Origin: Nemertoderma westbladi
Lineage: Eukaryota > Xenacoelomorpha > Nemertodermatida > Nemertodermatidae
Length of the DNA: 54,467 bases
Direction: 5' to 3'
Assembly: GCA_032718475.1 (NCBI GenBank)
Contig: JAUCBJ010008356.1
Location: 1-54,467 of the forward strand
The notes under the pieces are model-generated. The model was not told the DNA's origin. It made no database searches and worked only from the letters and a program-made list of their open reading frames with translations. Position numbers and translations under genes: made by a program. Positions 21,566 to 32,100 of this stretch are shown piece after piece (the stretch's first letter is position 1; the number at the start of each line of letters is the position of its first letter).

Positions 21566-23371
21566 ATGTTGCAACACAGTCGTTTACAACAAATACTGTT
21601 TCGCAGCAGGGGGAGACCTGTTCCTCCGTCGAAATGGTTTGCTTACCGAAGAGCCCAACATACGTTACCTCAAACAACTGTGGACAAGTACACAAACAGT
21701 TACGTTCACTGCACCTCTAACAAACAGCTCCTTTACAAAACAGTTGGACAAATCGTCCGTGAAACTTGCGAGAGACTCCCCGATAAACTGGCCTTTGTAG
21801 ACCGGGAGGCCGATAAACGTATGACGTTCTCAGAGTTTCAGATGGAGACCGACAGACTGGCGGCGGGTCTACTGGCTTTGGGTCTGTCCAGAGGGGACCG
21901 GGTGGGTATTATGGGACCTTCGTCTATGGATTGGGTTCTCACCCAATACGCTGCTGCTAAAGCCGGACTTATTCTAGTGAACATTAACCCCGCGTACCGT
22001 ACGGCTGAACTGGAGTTCGCACTTCGGAAGGTCGGATGCAAGGCGTTGGTGTCGGATGTCAGTCATAAAACCCAGGATTATTACGGAATGATGTCCGAGA
22101 TATGCCCGGAATTGGAAAGTGCGAAACCGGGTAGTCTGAACTCCAAAGCCCTTCCTTTATTTAAGCATCTTATTATGATGGGTGATGGTAAACATTCTGG
22201 GGCCTGGAACATCATGGATATATTGGGTGCGGGCAGCTCTGTGGAGTTTAAAGAATTGCAATTCTTAGCTGATACTCTCCAAAGCGACCAGCCAATCAAC
22301 ATACAGTTTACCAGCGGAACCACAGGTCAACCAAAAGGAGCCACACTTAGCCACTTCAACATCGTGAATAACGGTTACTTAGTGGGAGTGCGATTGAAGT
22401 ACCACGAATTCGATGATATTCTGTGCATGCCGGTGCCTCTGTACCATTGTTTCGGTATGGTGCTGGGCAGTCTCAGCTGCATGGTGCATGGAACGCCGTT
22501 GGTAATACCCAGTAAAGGGTTTGACGCTTTGCAGTGCCTTAAAGCCATCCACGAAAACAGATGCACGTCTATCTACGGAACACCTACGATGTTTATAGAC
22601 ATGCTGAATCAACCGAACTTCGAACAATTCGACTTGACGTGTCTGCGAACTGGCCTTATGGCGGGCTCCCCTTGTCCTGTGGAAGTAATGAAACAAGTTA
22701 TACATAAAATGCACTGTAAAGATATGGGCGTGGCTTACGGTATGACTGAGAATTCTCCGGCGACCACTTCAGTCTTCCTGGATGACCCTGTTGAGGTCCG
22801 CTGTGAGACAGTCGGCTATCCTTTAGATCACCTGGAAGGGAAGGTTGTCAACCCGGCAACTAAAGACGACTCCATTCTCCCTGTTAACACATCTGGGGAA
22901 CTCTGTTTTCGCGGCCATTGCGTTATGTTGGGCTATTGGGAAGACGACGCTAAGACCAAAGAAGACCTTAGACCATCGGGCTGGTGGCATACCGGAGATC
23001 TGGCGACGATAGACGAGTCGGGATACGTTCGAATTGTTGGTCGAATGAAAGACGTTATAATTCGCGGCGGAGAGAATATTTATCCGCGCGAAATCGAGGA
23101 GTTTTTATACACTCACAGTAAAGTAGAAGATGTCCAGGTTATAGGGATTCCATCTGAGCGACTTGGGGAAGAGGTCTGTGCTTGGATTAAGCTTAAAGAA
23201 CCGGCGACCGAAACTGAGATTAAGGAATACTGTAAGAAATCTATCTCACATTTTAAGATACCAAAACACATATTTTTTGTGGATAGTTTTCCAATGACAG
23301 TAACAGGGAAAATCCAGAAATTTAAAATGCGAGAGGAAACTGTGAAAATGTTGGGAGAGGGAAGTTCTTAG
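21566..23371 (+). CDS. ACSF2: Medium-chain acyl-CoA synthetase family member 2, mitochondrial (ACSF2-like)
   Basis: This 601-residue, uninterrupted gene encodes an adenylate-forming ligase that activates fatty acids to acyl-CoA with ATP and CoA, probably in the mitochondrion. Residues 1-35 are Arg/Gln/Ser-rich without acidic residues, like a mitochondrial presequence. ANL-superfamily motifs are complete and in order: P-loop TSGTTGQPKG (249-258), VPLYHCFGM (290-298), YGTPTMF (337-343), YGMTENSP (391-398), WWHTGDLA (473-480), GRMKDVIIRGGENIYP (492-507), and the C-terminal catalytic lysine K582 in MTVTGKIQKFKM. Human ACSF2 is 615 residues, so this is full length. The start at 21566 is the only one that keeps the presequence. 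A distant AATAAA lies at about 23768. The vertebrate gene has many introns; here there is none. Function of the family is known; chain-length preference is not readable. Confidence 0.95.
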   Translation: MLQHSRLQQILFRSRGRPVPPSKWFAYRRAQHTLPQTTVDKYTNSYVHCTSNKQLLYKTVGQIVRETCERLPDKLAFVDREADKRMTFSEFQMETDRLAAGLLALGLSRGDRVGIMGPSSMDWVLTQYAAAKAGLILVNINPAYRTAELEFALRKVGCKALVSDVSHKTQDYYGMMSEICPELESAKPGSLNSKALPLFKHLIMMGDGKHSGAWNIMDILGAGSSVEFKELQFLADTLQSDQPINIQFTSGTTGQPKGATLSHFNIVNNGYLVGVRLKYHEFDDILCMPVPLYHCFGMVLGSLSCMVHGTPLVIPSKGFDALQCLKAIHENRCTSIYGTPTMFIDMLNQPNFEQFDLTCLRTGLMAGSPCPVEVMKQVIHKMHCKDMGVAYGMTENSPATTSVFLDDPVEVRCETVGYPLDHLEGKVVNPATKDDSILPVNTSGELCFRGHCVMLGYWEDDAKTKEDLRPSGWWHTGDLATIDESGYVRIVGRMKDVIIRGGENIYPREIEEFLYTHSKVEDVQVIGIPSERLGEEVCAWIKLKEPATETEIKEYCKKSISHFKIPKHIFFVDSFPMTVTGKIQKFKMREETVKMLGEGSS

Positions 23372-23816
23372 GACTACTCGCCGGAATTCTACATCCCCAC
23401 TTGAGTTAAGTTTTAACACGTTGTTGATGATCTAAGATATTTTAGTTTTAGTTTTAAATTGACTTAACTATCATCTTTAAGAGGACATATTTCCAATGTT
23501 CTGTTGAAAAATGTTGACTGTTTCTGAAATGAAAATATCCACCTCCATCGGCCTTGTGCTGCAGATTTCGAATATGAAAACAGTTTTCTATTTAACCAAA
23601 GTTAACTGTACAGTATTATCAAAATTCTAAGGTAAACGTTATATATAGTGAATCGATCGTTGGTTTGGTCAAAATTTAAACGTTGTTTACCTGCCTATGA
23701 GTTTAGTGAATATATTTTTTGATTTTTTTTCTCCCCAAATATGGTTTATACCAGACCGCTCTACAAAATAAAGTGGTATAATCCCCAATGACCTACTATT
23801 ATAGATGACTGTTATA
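23372..23816. other. 3' flank of ACSF2
   Basis: No gene is seen. AT-rich, with AATAAA at about 23768, ending at the triplet tail of a LINE fragment. Confidence 0.5.
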
Positions 23817-24310
23817 GTACTACTACTAGGATCGGCATGCTGCATTGCAGCTGCATTTTCAAGAATGCTGTGCCGGCTTATCGACAAAATTGCACCGCCA
23901 CAACTTCCTATCACCCATGACATTTGCTATATTATCCGCATCTGCAAGGCCAGTGTCCATAAGATGCGTCTCAAGAAAGTCATGGGCTGTCCACCATGCT
24001 TATTCATTCCATGAGGCTGCCAAAGCACAAGTTTATGCACTGACTGATCCTCACGGCTAAAGCAATGTCCTGCAAAGTCCAGGGGACCTTTTTCCTGTTT
24101 CGCGGGTATACAGGAACTGTTTCTGCAGCTGCTAACTTAACTGCTTCTGTGAAGGCAGTATAGCCCTCACAATGATCTGCTGCCTCAGAGGCAAGAACCT
24201 CATGCATGTTGCTCAGCTGTAGTGTGAAGCTGGATCTCACACTTGGCTGTTGCAACAGAGAGGACCAGTCATGCCGCGGCAAAGCAGATTTCGTTGTTCT
24301 GCTAGCACGC
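23817..24310 (-). mobile_element. RTE-like LINE fragment 1, internally deleted
   Basis: On the minus strand this is the 3' end of a non-LTR retrotransposon ending in GATCCTAGTAGTAGT triplets. The last part matches the C-terminal region of the other copies (FLRRILK, ADDLANVMG-type, with stops). At about 24080 it jumps to a much more 5' segment: LQLSNMHEVLASEA and KKVPWT are typical of the linker between endonuclease and reverse transcriptase. The reverse-transcriptase core is missing. Pseudogenic. Confidence 0.75.
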
Positions 24311-24353
24311 AGACTTTCTACGAAACAGAATATGGTCTATCTGGGACTCCCAC

Positions 24354-24576
24354 CCACATGTGAAGAATACCAGATTTTCACTTTTCGGTCTAAATTTTAT
24401 TGAAATTTTATACACGAAAAGTTTGTAAATTCTATTTAATTTCTTCATATTAAGTGTTTTACAAGGCTTATTTCTATCTTATAACCTGTACATATACTAA
24501 TTCGTTTATTGTTTTGGTTAGATACAGCGCTTCTTTAACCTGGGTTTTTAGTGAAATCCTGGTATTCTTCACATGG
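24354..24576. repeat. Inverted-repeat (MITE-like) element
   Basis: CATGTGAAGAATACCAGATT (from about 24357) is inverted as AATCCTGGTATTCTTCACATG-like sequence at about 24555-24576, with 170 AT-rich bases between. A third piece, ACTTCACATGGG, lies at about 24621. No target-site duplication was identified. Confidence 0.5.
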
Positions 24577-25149
24577 GGGTTTAGTGTAAAATGAAATATA
24601 ACAGCAGAGCATATGGTACTTCACATGGGCCGGTATATTTTCCCCAATGGCGTTAATAGTTAATTACTATTTATTTCCATTGTTGACCGACTTCGAAAAC
24701 TATTTCTGATGAAGAAAGGATCGTAAATCCCCGAAACTAATTTATTTTAACTTTAGTGGTTGAATAACGTTATCAGGTTATTCCTCCTCTATTTATGATT
24801 AATAATTAATTGGCCATAATAATTAATCCACGATGAATAGGAAGGAATTGTGTGTCTAATGTGAGTGAGTATTATAAGAACTCACACTCTATCACTACCT
24901 ACACGGACAATCGTCAATCAGGTATGATTTTAATGGATACCAAACTGTACCGAACTACCAATTACAGGCACCAATGCTTTCTTCTCTGACACACTTCAGT
25001 GCATGATGCTCATCTACGGAAGGGAATAACAGTATCAGAGTTACAGAGTAAACGCTTTCCTGAATATGTTAAGGGCCACAGGGTTTATCTTACAATATTA
25101 AAAATATTTGTATCAAAATACAACATAAATTATGTTTATAATTTTCTAA
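24577..25149. other. Non-coding region between LINE fragments
   Basis: AT-rich with no recognisable gene or strong repeat. Part of the 94-aa open frame at 24999-25283 lies here; it shows no domain and runs into the next LINE fragment. Confidence 0.5.
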
Positions 25150-26570
25150 AACTACTACTGTACAACTATAACCGGCCTGCTGCATTGCAGCTGCACATTG
25201 AGATGATATGCCAGCTCAACAAGAAACATTTTGCCACCACCATGCAATCCACGTTTTACATGCTCCAATGCAGGGTGCATTAAGAATCCTATTCCGGCGT
25301 ATCAAGAAAATTGGGCCGCCACAAATCCCTATCCCACATGACTTTCGCGAGATTTTCCGCATCTTCAAGGCCAGTGTCCTTCAAGAGGCGTCTCATGAAA
25401 GTCATGGCGGTCCACCATGTTTGTTTTCTCCATGGGGCTACCAAGGTACAAGATTGTGCACAGGCTGGTCCTCACGGCGAAAACAAAGTCATGCAAACCG
25501 AAAGCGGCTTTATTCAAGTGTGAAGTTTGGGGGTACCAAAGAGACACCTCCAATATTATATAGTGTCTGGTTGGAGATGTGTGCATTGTACTTGACACAA
25601 TGAACCCGGCGTAGCATTCTTGTAAATACGCCATCCAGAGATTTGGTGTCCTCAGCAGTTAGAGCCCAGCTTGGACTCCCATAGAGGAGTACTGCGGTAC
25701 TACCGCTGCTCTAAATAATTGGACCTTAAGTTTCCTATGTATTCTGTGTGACTTCCAAATCCTGGACAGACTATTTATTGCCGTCCCATGCCTTACGTAT
25801 CCATTCGGATTCGTATCGGATACATGCTCCCAGGTAACAGAAGTCGTCCACATGCTCCAGCATACCATTCTTAGAGCTTATGCTCATACGATCAGAGATT
25901 TCCTGATAACTTTCGAAGTTAACTGTCAAAATTTTGGTCACCTTGGATTTAACAAAAAGACAAACACTAGTAGCAGCTTGTTCTAAGGAGCGGAGAAGCT
26001 GTTGGCCCCCTCAAGAAAATCTGAGAGTAACCCTAAGTCATTAGCAAAGTCTAGATCAGTTAGGTGCATGGGTGGATTTCCTCGAATTTTGTAGCCAGTA
26101 GGTAGTATTACCATCACTCCATCGACATTATGATTATGTAAGGACATGCGTAGAACATAGTCAAAATTAAAATTAAATTTATTTTATTTAATTCTATTGT
26201 GGGAATATCTGGAAGTACAAACTCGGACACTTTTACTTCTATAAAGTTATCAGGCAATACCCTGCCATTATTGACAAGCTTTTCAAAGTGGGCCTTCCAA
26301 CCATTGAGGCGATCGGCTGGTGAATCTGCATTAACCTTGGTGGTTGGTTGGCCTTTCCGCCCAGTCAGTAAGTTGATCGATTTCTATGCGTGGGATGATT
26401 GCCTGCTGTCGTCGGCATCATTGATGGCATCAACCTGCTGGTTGATAAGCTCCTGTAAATTATCACAATATATTTGTGGGACGATACCTACTCCATCTAC
26501 ACTCATACAGTTTGCCGCTACAGGTCGAAATATCTTAAAGTGAAAACTTTCTCTCATTTCGTCATTTTTT
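25150..26570 (-). mobile_element. RTE-like LINE fragment 2, degenerate
   Basis: Minus strand, with a short ACT-triplet tail at about 25151. Reading 5' to 3' it keeps the linker before the reverse transcriptase (ADRLNGWKAHFEKLVNN, near 26265-26330), then after a deletion the RT palm with the catalytic motif changed from FADD to FAND (near 26040), then the KILTVN and HVDDFCYLG-type segments and the C-terminal domain to about 25300. An extra block of about 80 bases sits near the 3' end. Frameshifts and stops make it non-functional. Confidence 0.8.
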
Positions 26571-26949
26571 TAGCCGTTCAAGCTAAAACTTTGCAGATAT
26601 ACATGATAGACCGCGTCTATCGTCTGTAGGCTGTGTAGTTGTTGGGACGGTAATCCATCGGCAGTTCTCCAGTCTAACGCTAGTGGGCCGAAATGAAAAC
26701 ATTTTATAAATGTCTATAATGAAAACCTTCAGCCTATGTATTATTGTTTATAATCCTTTTTTCCTGATCGATACTTGGCACATATATTCTAGACTTCAGA
26801 CTGAGTTTTTGTGAGGTCTTGTGAGGTCTTAAACCGACTGCAGTTACCTAGTCTGCCTCTAGGAGGTAAAGTGATTAGGTATCAAAACGTAAGCTTATGT
26901 CACGTGCTGCGCGAAGGTGTTTGTTTTACATTCAATATGTTGAGCGGCA
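26571..26949. other. Non-coding region before the second 22-bp array
   Basis: No gene is seen. There is a small direct repeat of TTGTGAGGTC at about 26809 and 26819. CGTGCTGCGCGAAG near 26900 matches one end of the 1.55-kb element over 14 bases, too short to call. Confidence 0.4.
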
Positions 26950-27330
26950 GCAGGAGGAGCAGCGTAGGAGCAGCACGTAGGAGCAGCACGCAATGTTTCT
27001 AGGAGCAGCACGCAATGTTTCTAGGAGCAGCACGCAATGTTTCTAGGAGCAGCACGCAATGTTTCTAGGATCAGCACGCAATGTTTCTAGGAGCAGCACG
27101 CAATGTTTCTAGGAGCAGCACGCAATGTTTCTAGGAGCAGCACGCAATGTTTCTAGGAGCAGCACGCAATGTTTCTAGGATCAGCACGCAATGTTTCTAG
27201 GAGCAGCACGTAATGTTTCTAGGAGCAGCACGCAATGTTTCTAGGAGCAGCACGCAATGTTTCTAGGAGCAGCACGCAATGTTTCTAGGAGCAGCACGTA
27301 ATGTTTCTAGGAGCAGCACGCAATGTTTCT
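26950..27330. repeat. 22-bp minisatellite (GGAGCAGCACGCAATGTTTC), about 17 units
   Basis: A highly regular unit, GGAGCAGCACGCAATGTTTC plus TA, with sporadic variants (GATCAGCACG, CACGTAATG). The left edge starts as shorter GGAGCAGCACGTA units. It has no relation to the 22-bp array at 15.5 kb apart from unit length. Confidence 0.95.
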
Positions 27331-28067
27331 CTCAAGTTATATTTCGTTAAATTTATCTATCAATTCTGTATTATTGTAGTGGGCGAAAACTGATTAGCTT
27401 GCCAAGTCCAGCGGAAAATAATAGGTAGCGATGGTTAATGAGAGAAACTCGTTAAAATTCATGGATGCGGTGGATAAATTACAAGTGAGAGAAAGCAGGA
27501 TCATAAGCTAAGTGGCTTATATGGCCAGAATGATGTCTGACTATTAATCATGTACACAACATGGTGGGGGGAGGGACATGTTTGAACGAGCCTATCTTTA
27601 TCATACATTAGAAGCATAAGGCTACTTTGTTTAGAATTAGAACAAAAGAGATTGGTATACTCTTTAGTCATCATTATTTTGGCATTCAATGACCTTATGT
27701 AGACATATACATTAACATTACTATCTATACCGGTACATACACTACAAACTTATCCTCTATCCACTCAAGTCGGTCAGATCAATTTGTAATATTTCAGTTT
27801 AGACAATAAAGAAAAGAGAGATAATATAGTATTAATTAAACGCATTGCACCCAGTCCGTGAAACTGATGACAGATAAGCTGCTGTTCTCTACCCCCCCCC
27901 CCCCCCCCCCCAGCCAGGTATATATTTCCTACAGCCAGCTTTGCTATCCAATCAGAAGATTTACCTGCGAATCGCAATTTCCGTATAGAAATTGGAATTT
28001 TAACTTGTTAATTATTATATTTTATATGTTAATTATTGAATTTTATAAGTTAATTATTGAAATTTAT
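27331..28067. other. Non-coding region
   Basis: AT-rich, with 20 C at 27892-27911, a TACCGGTA motif near 27729 and a short AT-rich tandem (GTTAATTATTGAATTTTATA-like) at about 28005-28060. No credible gene. Confidence 0.5.
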
Positions 28068-28312
28068 ACGTTAATTACGTTTAGACCAATTAAGAACACA
28101 TTTCTTAAAGCAAATGATAATTAATGCTAATTAAAAACTATATTGGAATGGGGTATGGGGATTACAGCTGTATAATTGTTGAGTAAATAATTAATTTCAT
28201 ATTATAGTATAAAATAATTTCCATGAAAGGCTGAAAATGCCGTTGTTTATCGCAATCGTCAATCAACATAATGAACTTATTAACTGCGTTTATCTTAGCT
28301 TCTTGCAAAATA
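28068..28312 (-). repeat. Diverged relic of the 1.55-kb element (interior part)
   Basis: It aligns by eye with the interior of copies B and C in the same orientation: TTAATTACGTTTAGACCAAT, then CTAATTAAAAACTATA, then GTATGGGGATTA, then TTTATCTTAGCTTCT. Many substitutions and indels show that it is much older than copies A-C. Neither terminus nor the 8-bp array is present. Confidence 0.65.
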
Positions 28313-28447
28313 TGTAAAAAAAAAAAATGCAAAATATGTAAAAAAAAAAAAATGTAAAATATATTTGAAAAATTTCGAATTTCGAATTTCACTACATTTT
28401 TGTCACTAAAATGTATATTCATCCGCTTAAACTGTTCCATTGAATTT

Positions 28448-28490
28448 CGTTATTACTTTGGATAGAATAATGTGCCACTGTAACCTACTC
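28448..28490 (-). repeat. Dispersed repeat R2, short fragment
   Basis: On the minus strand GGTTACAGTGGCACATTATT with ATCCAAAGTAATAAC follows the same order as the left part of the R2 copy at 16905. Only about 43 bases are recognisable. Confidence 0.4.
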
Positions 28491-29137
28491 TTTTTCTATT
28501 ATATAGTGATAAATTAATAGATTTTAGTGATAACTAATACCGTATATTTTAGTGTTAAATTATATATTTTAGTGATAATTATATTTACTGGAAACTGAAT
28601 ATTTTACTGATTTTATCTTAGATTTTCCGGTTAACATTTAATGAAAAAATATTATTTTTAGTAGGTCGATAAATTACTGCCATTAATAAATAATTCAGAT
28701 TATGTAATTATATGATGATCTATTATTTATATTTGGAATAAATTTTAAGTTATTAAAAGTTATTTAAAACGCTTGGCGGATGTTTATCGAGGCAAGATCT
28801 GAAACCTTATTAAACATTCAATATTAGATTAGGTATTGGATAATGTAATGTAATTCGAAAATTAAAATAGTTTAAAAATACCGGTAGGTTAAAAAATAGT
28901 TTAAGGGGGAAACGGTTTTTGTACATGTCTCCAATGTGGTTGAAAATAGAAAACAATATACCATCGAAAAAAGAATCAACAAAAGTAGATAATAATTTGA
29001 AAACTACCACTCCGTTATTTTCCATTTTATTTTCCGATACCACATTTATTGATACCAGTATGTTCATTTTCATCATATTTTTCAGCCAATTTACTATATC
29101 AGCGAGAACATTGAGTGGCATATCAATGGCGATCACC
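28491..29137. other. AT-rich region with a small open frame of unknown status
   Basis: A minus-strand open frame (29136 down to 28810, 108 codons) contains alternating hydrophobic and polar residues but no domain I recognise. It abuts the satellite: its first codons overlap the sequence from which the 19-bp unit seems to derive (CACCTTTAATGTTTGTGTCC). It may be a gene relic or chance; I do not call it a gene. Confidence 0.3.
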
Positions 29138-32100
29138 TTTAATGTTTGTGTCCCTCATTAATGTTTGTGTCCCTCATTAATGTTTGTGTCCCTCATTAAT
29201 GTTTGTGTACCTTATTAATGTTTGTGTCCCTCATTAATGTTTGTGTCCCTCATTAATATGCCCCTCATTAATGTTTGTGTCCCTCATTAATGTTTGTGTC
29301 CCTCATTAATGTTTGTGTCCCTCATTAATGTTTGTGTCCCTCATTAATGTTTGTGTCCCTCATTAATGTTTGTGTCCCTCATTAATGTTTGTGTCCCTCA
29401 TTAATGTTTGTGTCCCTCATTAATGTTAGTGACCCTCATTAATGTTTGTGTCCCTCATTAATGTTTGTGTCCCTCATTAATGTTTGTGTCCCTCATTAAT
29501 GTTTGTGTCCCTCATTAATGTTTGTTTCCATATTAATTAATGTTTGTGTCCCTCATTAATATGCCCTCATTAATGTTTGTGTCCCTCATTAATGTTTGTG
29601 TCCATATTAATTAATGTTTGTGTCCCTCATTAATATGCCCTCATTAATGTTTGTGTCCCTCATTAATATGCCCTCATTAATGTTTGTGTCCCTCATTAAT
29701 GTTTGTGTCCATCATTAATGTTTGTGTCCATATTAATTAATGTTTGTGTCCCTCATTAATATGCCCTCATTAATGTTTGTGTCCCTCATTAATGTTTGTG
29801 TCCCTCATTAATGTTTGTGTCCCTCATTAATGTTTGTGTCCCTCATTAATGTTTGTGTCCCTCATTAATGTTTGTGTCCATCATTAATGTTTGTGTCCAT
29901 ATTAATTAATTTTTGTGTCCCTCATTAATATGCCCCTCATTAATGTTTGTGTCCCTCATTAATGTTTGTGTCCCTCATTAATGTTTGTGTCCCTCATTAA
30001 TGTTTGTGTCCTTCATTAATGTTTGTGTCCCTCATTAATGTTTGTGTCCCTCATTAATGTTTGTGTCCCTCATTAATGTTTGTGTCCCTCATTAATGTTT
30101 GTGTCCCTCATTAATGTTTGTGTCCCTCATTAATGTTTGTGTCCCTCATTAATGTTAGTGTCCCTCATTAATGTTTGTGTCCCTCATTAATGTTTGTGTC
30201 CCTCATTAATGTTTGTGTCCCTCATTAATGTTTGTGTCCCTCATTAATGTTTGTGTCCCTCATTAATGTTTGTGTCCCTCATTAATGTTTGTGTCCCTCA
30301 TTAATGTTTGTGTCCCTCATTAATGTTTGTGTCCCTCATTAATGTTTGTGTCCCTCATTAATGTTTGTGTCCCTCATTAATGTTAGTGACCCTCATTAAT
30401 GTTTGTGTCCCTCATTAATGTTTGTGTCCCTCATTAATGTTTGTGTCCCTCATTAATGTTTGTGTCCCTCATTAATGTTTGTGTCCCTCATTAATGTTTG
30501 TGTCCCTCATTAATGTTTGTGTCCCTCATTAATGTTAGTGTCCCTCATTAATGTTTGTGTCCCTCATTAATGTTTGTGTCCCTCATTAATGTTTGTGTCC
30601 CTCATTAATGTTTGTGTCCCTCATTAATGTTTGTGTCCCTCATTAATGTTTGTGTCCCTCATTAATGTTTGTGTCCCTCATTAATGTTTGTGTCCCTCAT
30701 TAATGTTTGTGTCCCTCATTAATGTTAGTGACCCTCATTAATGTTTGTGTCCCTCATTAATGTTTGTGTCCCTCATTAATGTTTGTGTCCCTCATTAATG
30801 TTTGTGTCCCTCATTAATGTTTGTTTCCATATTAATTAATGTTTGTGTCCCTCATTAATATGCCCTCATTAATGTTTGTGTCCCTCATTAATGTTTGTGT
30901 CCATATTAATTAATGTTTGTGTCCCTCATTAATATGCCCTCATTAATGTTTGTGTCCCTCATTAATATGCCCTCATTAATGTTTGTGTCCCTCATTAATG
31001 TTTGTGTCCATCATTAATGTTTGTGTCCATATTAATTAATGTTTGTGTCCCTCATTAATATGCCCTCATTAATGTTTGTGTCCCTCATTAATGTTTGTGT
31101 CCCTCATTAATGTTTGTGTCCCTCATTAATGTTTGTGTCCCTCATTAATGTTTGTGTCCCTCATTAATGTTTGTGTCCATCATTAATGTTTGTGTCCATA
31201 TTAATTAATTTTTGTGTCCCTCATTAATATGCCCCTCATTAATGTTTGTGTCCCTCATTAATGTTTGTGTCCCTCATTAATGTTTGTGTCCCTCATTAAT
31301 GTTTGTGTCCTTCATTAATGTTTGTGTCCCTCATTAATGTTTGTGTCCCTCATTAATGTTTGTGTCCCTCATTAATGTTTCTGTCCCTCATTAATGTTTC
31401 TGTCCCTCATTAATGTTTATGTCCCTCATTAATGTTTGTGTCCCTCATTAATGTTTGTGTCCCTCATTAATGTTTGTGTCCCTCATTAATGTTTGTGTCC
31501 CTCATTAATGTTTGTGTCCCTCATTAATGTTTGTGTCCCTCATTAATGTTTGTGTCCCTCATTAATGTTTGTGCCCCTCATTAATGTTTGTGTCCATCAT
31601 TAATGTTTGTGTCCATATTAATTAATGTTTGTGTCCATCATTAATGTTTGTGTCCCTCATTAATGTTTGTGTCCATATTAATTAATGTTTGTGTCCATCA
31701 TTAATGTTTGTGTCCCTCATTAATGTTTGTCTCCCTCATTAATGTTTGTGTCCCTCATTAATGTTTGTGTCCATCATTAATATGCCCTCATTAATGTTTG
31801 TGTCCATATTAATGTTTGTGTCCCTCATTAATATGCCCCTCATTAATGTTTGTGTCCCTCATTAATGTTTGTGTCCCTCATTAATGTTTGTGTCCCTCAT
31901 TAATGTTTGTGCCCCTCATTAATGTTTGTGTCCATCATTAATATGCCCTCATTAATGTTTGTGTCCATATTAATGTTTGTGTCCCTCATTAATATGCCCC
32001 TCATTAATGTTTGTGTCCCTCATTAATGTTTGTGTCCGTCATTAATGTTTGTGTCCCTCATTAATGTTTGTGTCCCTCATTAATGTTTGTGTCCCTCATT

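Noticed and set aside
26895-26912. Terminus of the 1.55-kb element (CGTGCTGCGCGAAG)
   Set aside because: Only 14 bases match, and the orientation disagrees with the relic at 28068.
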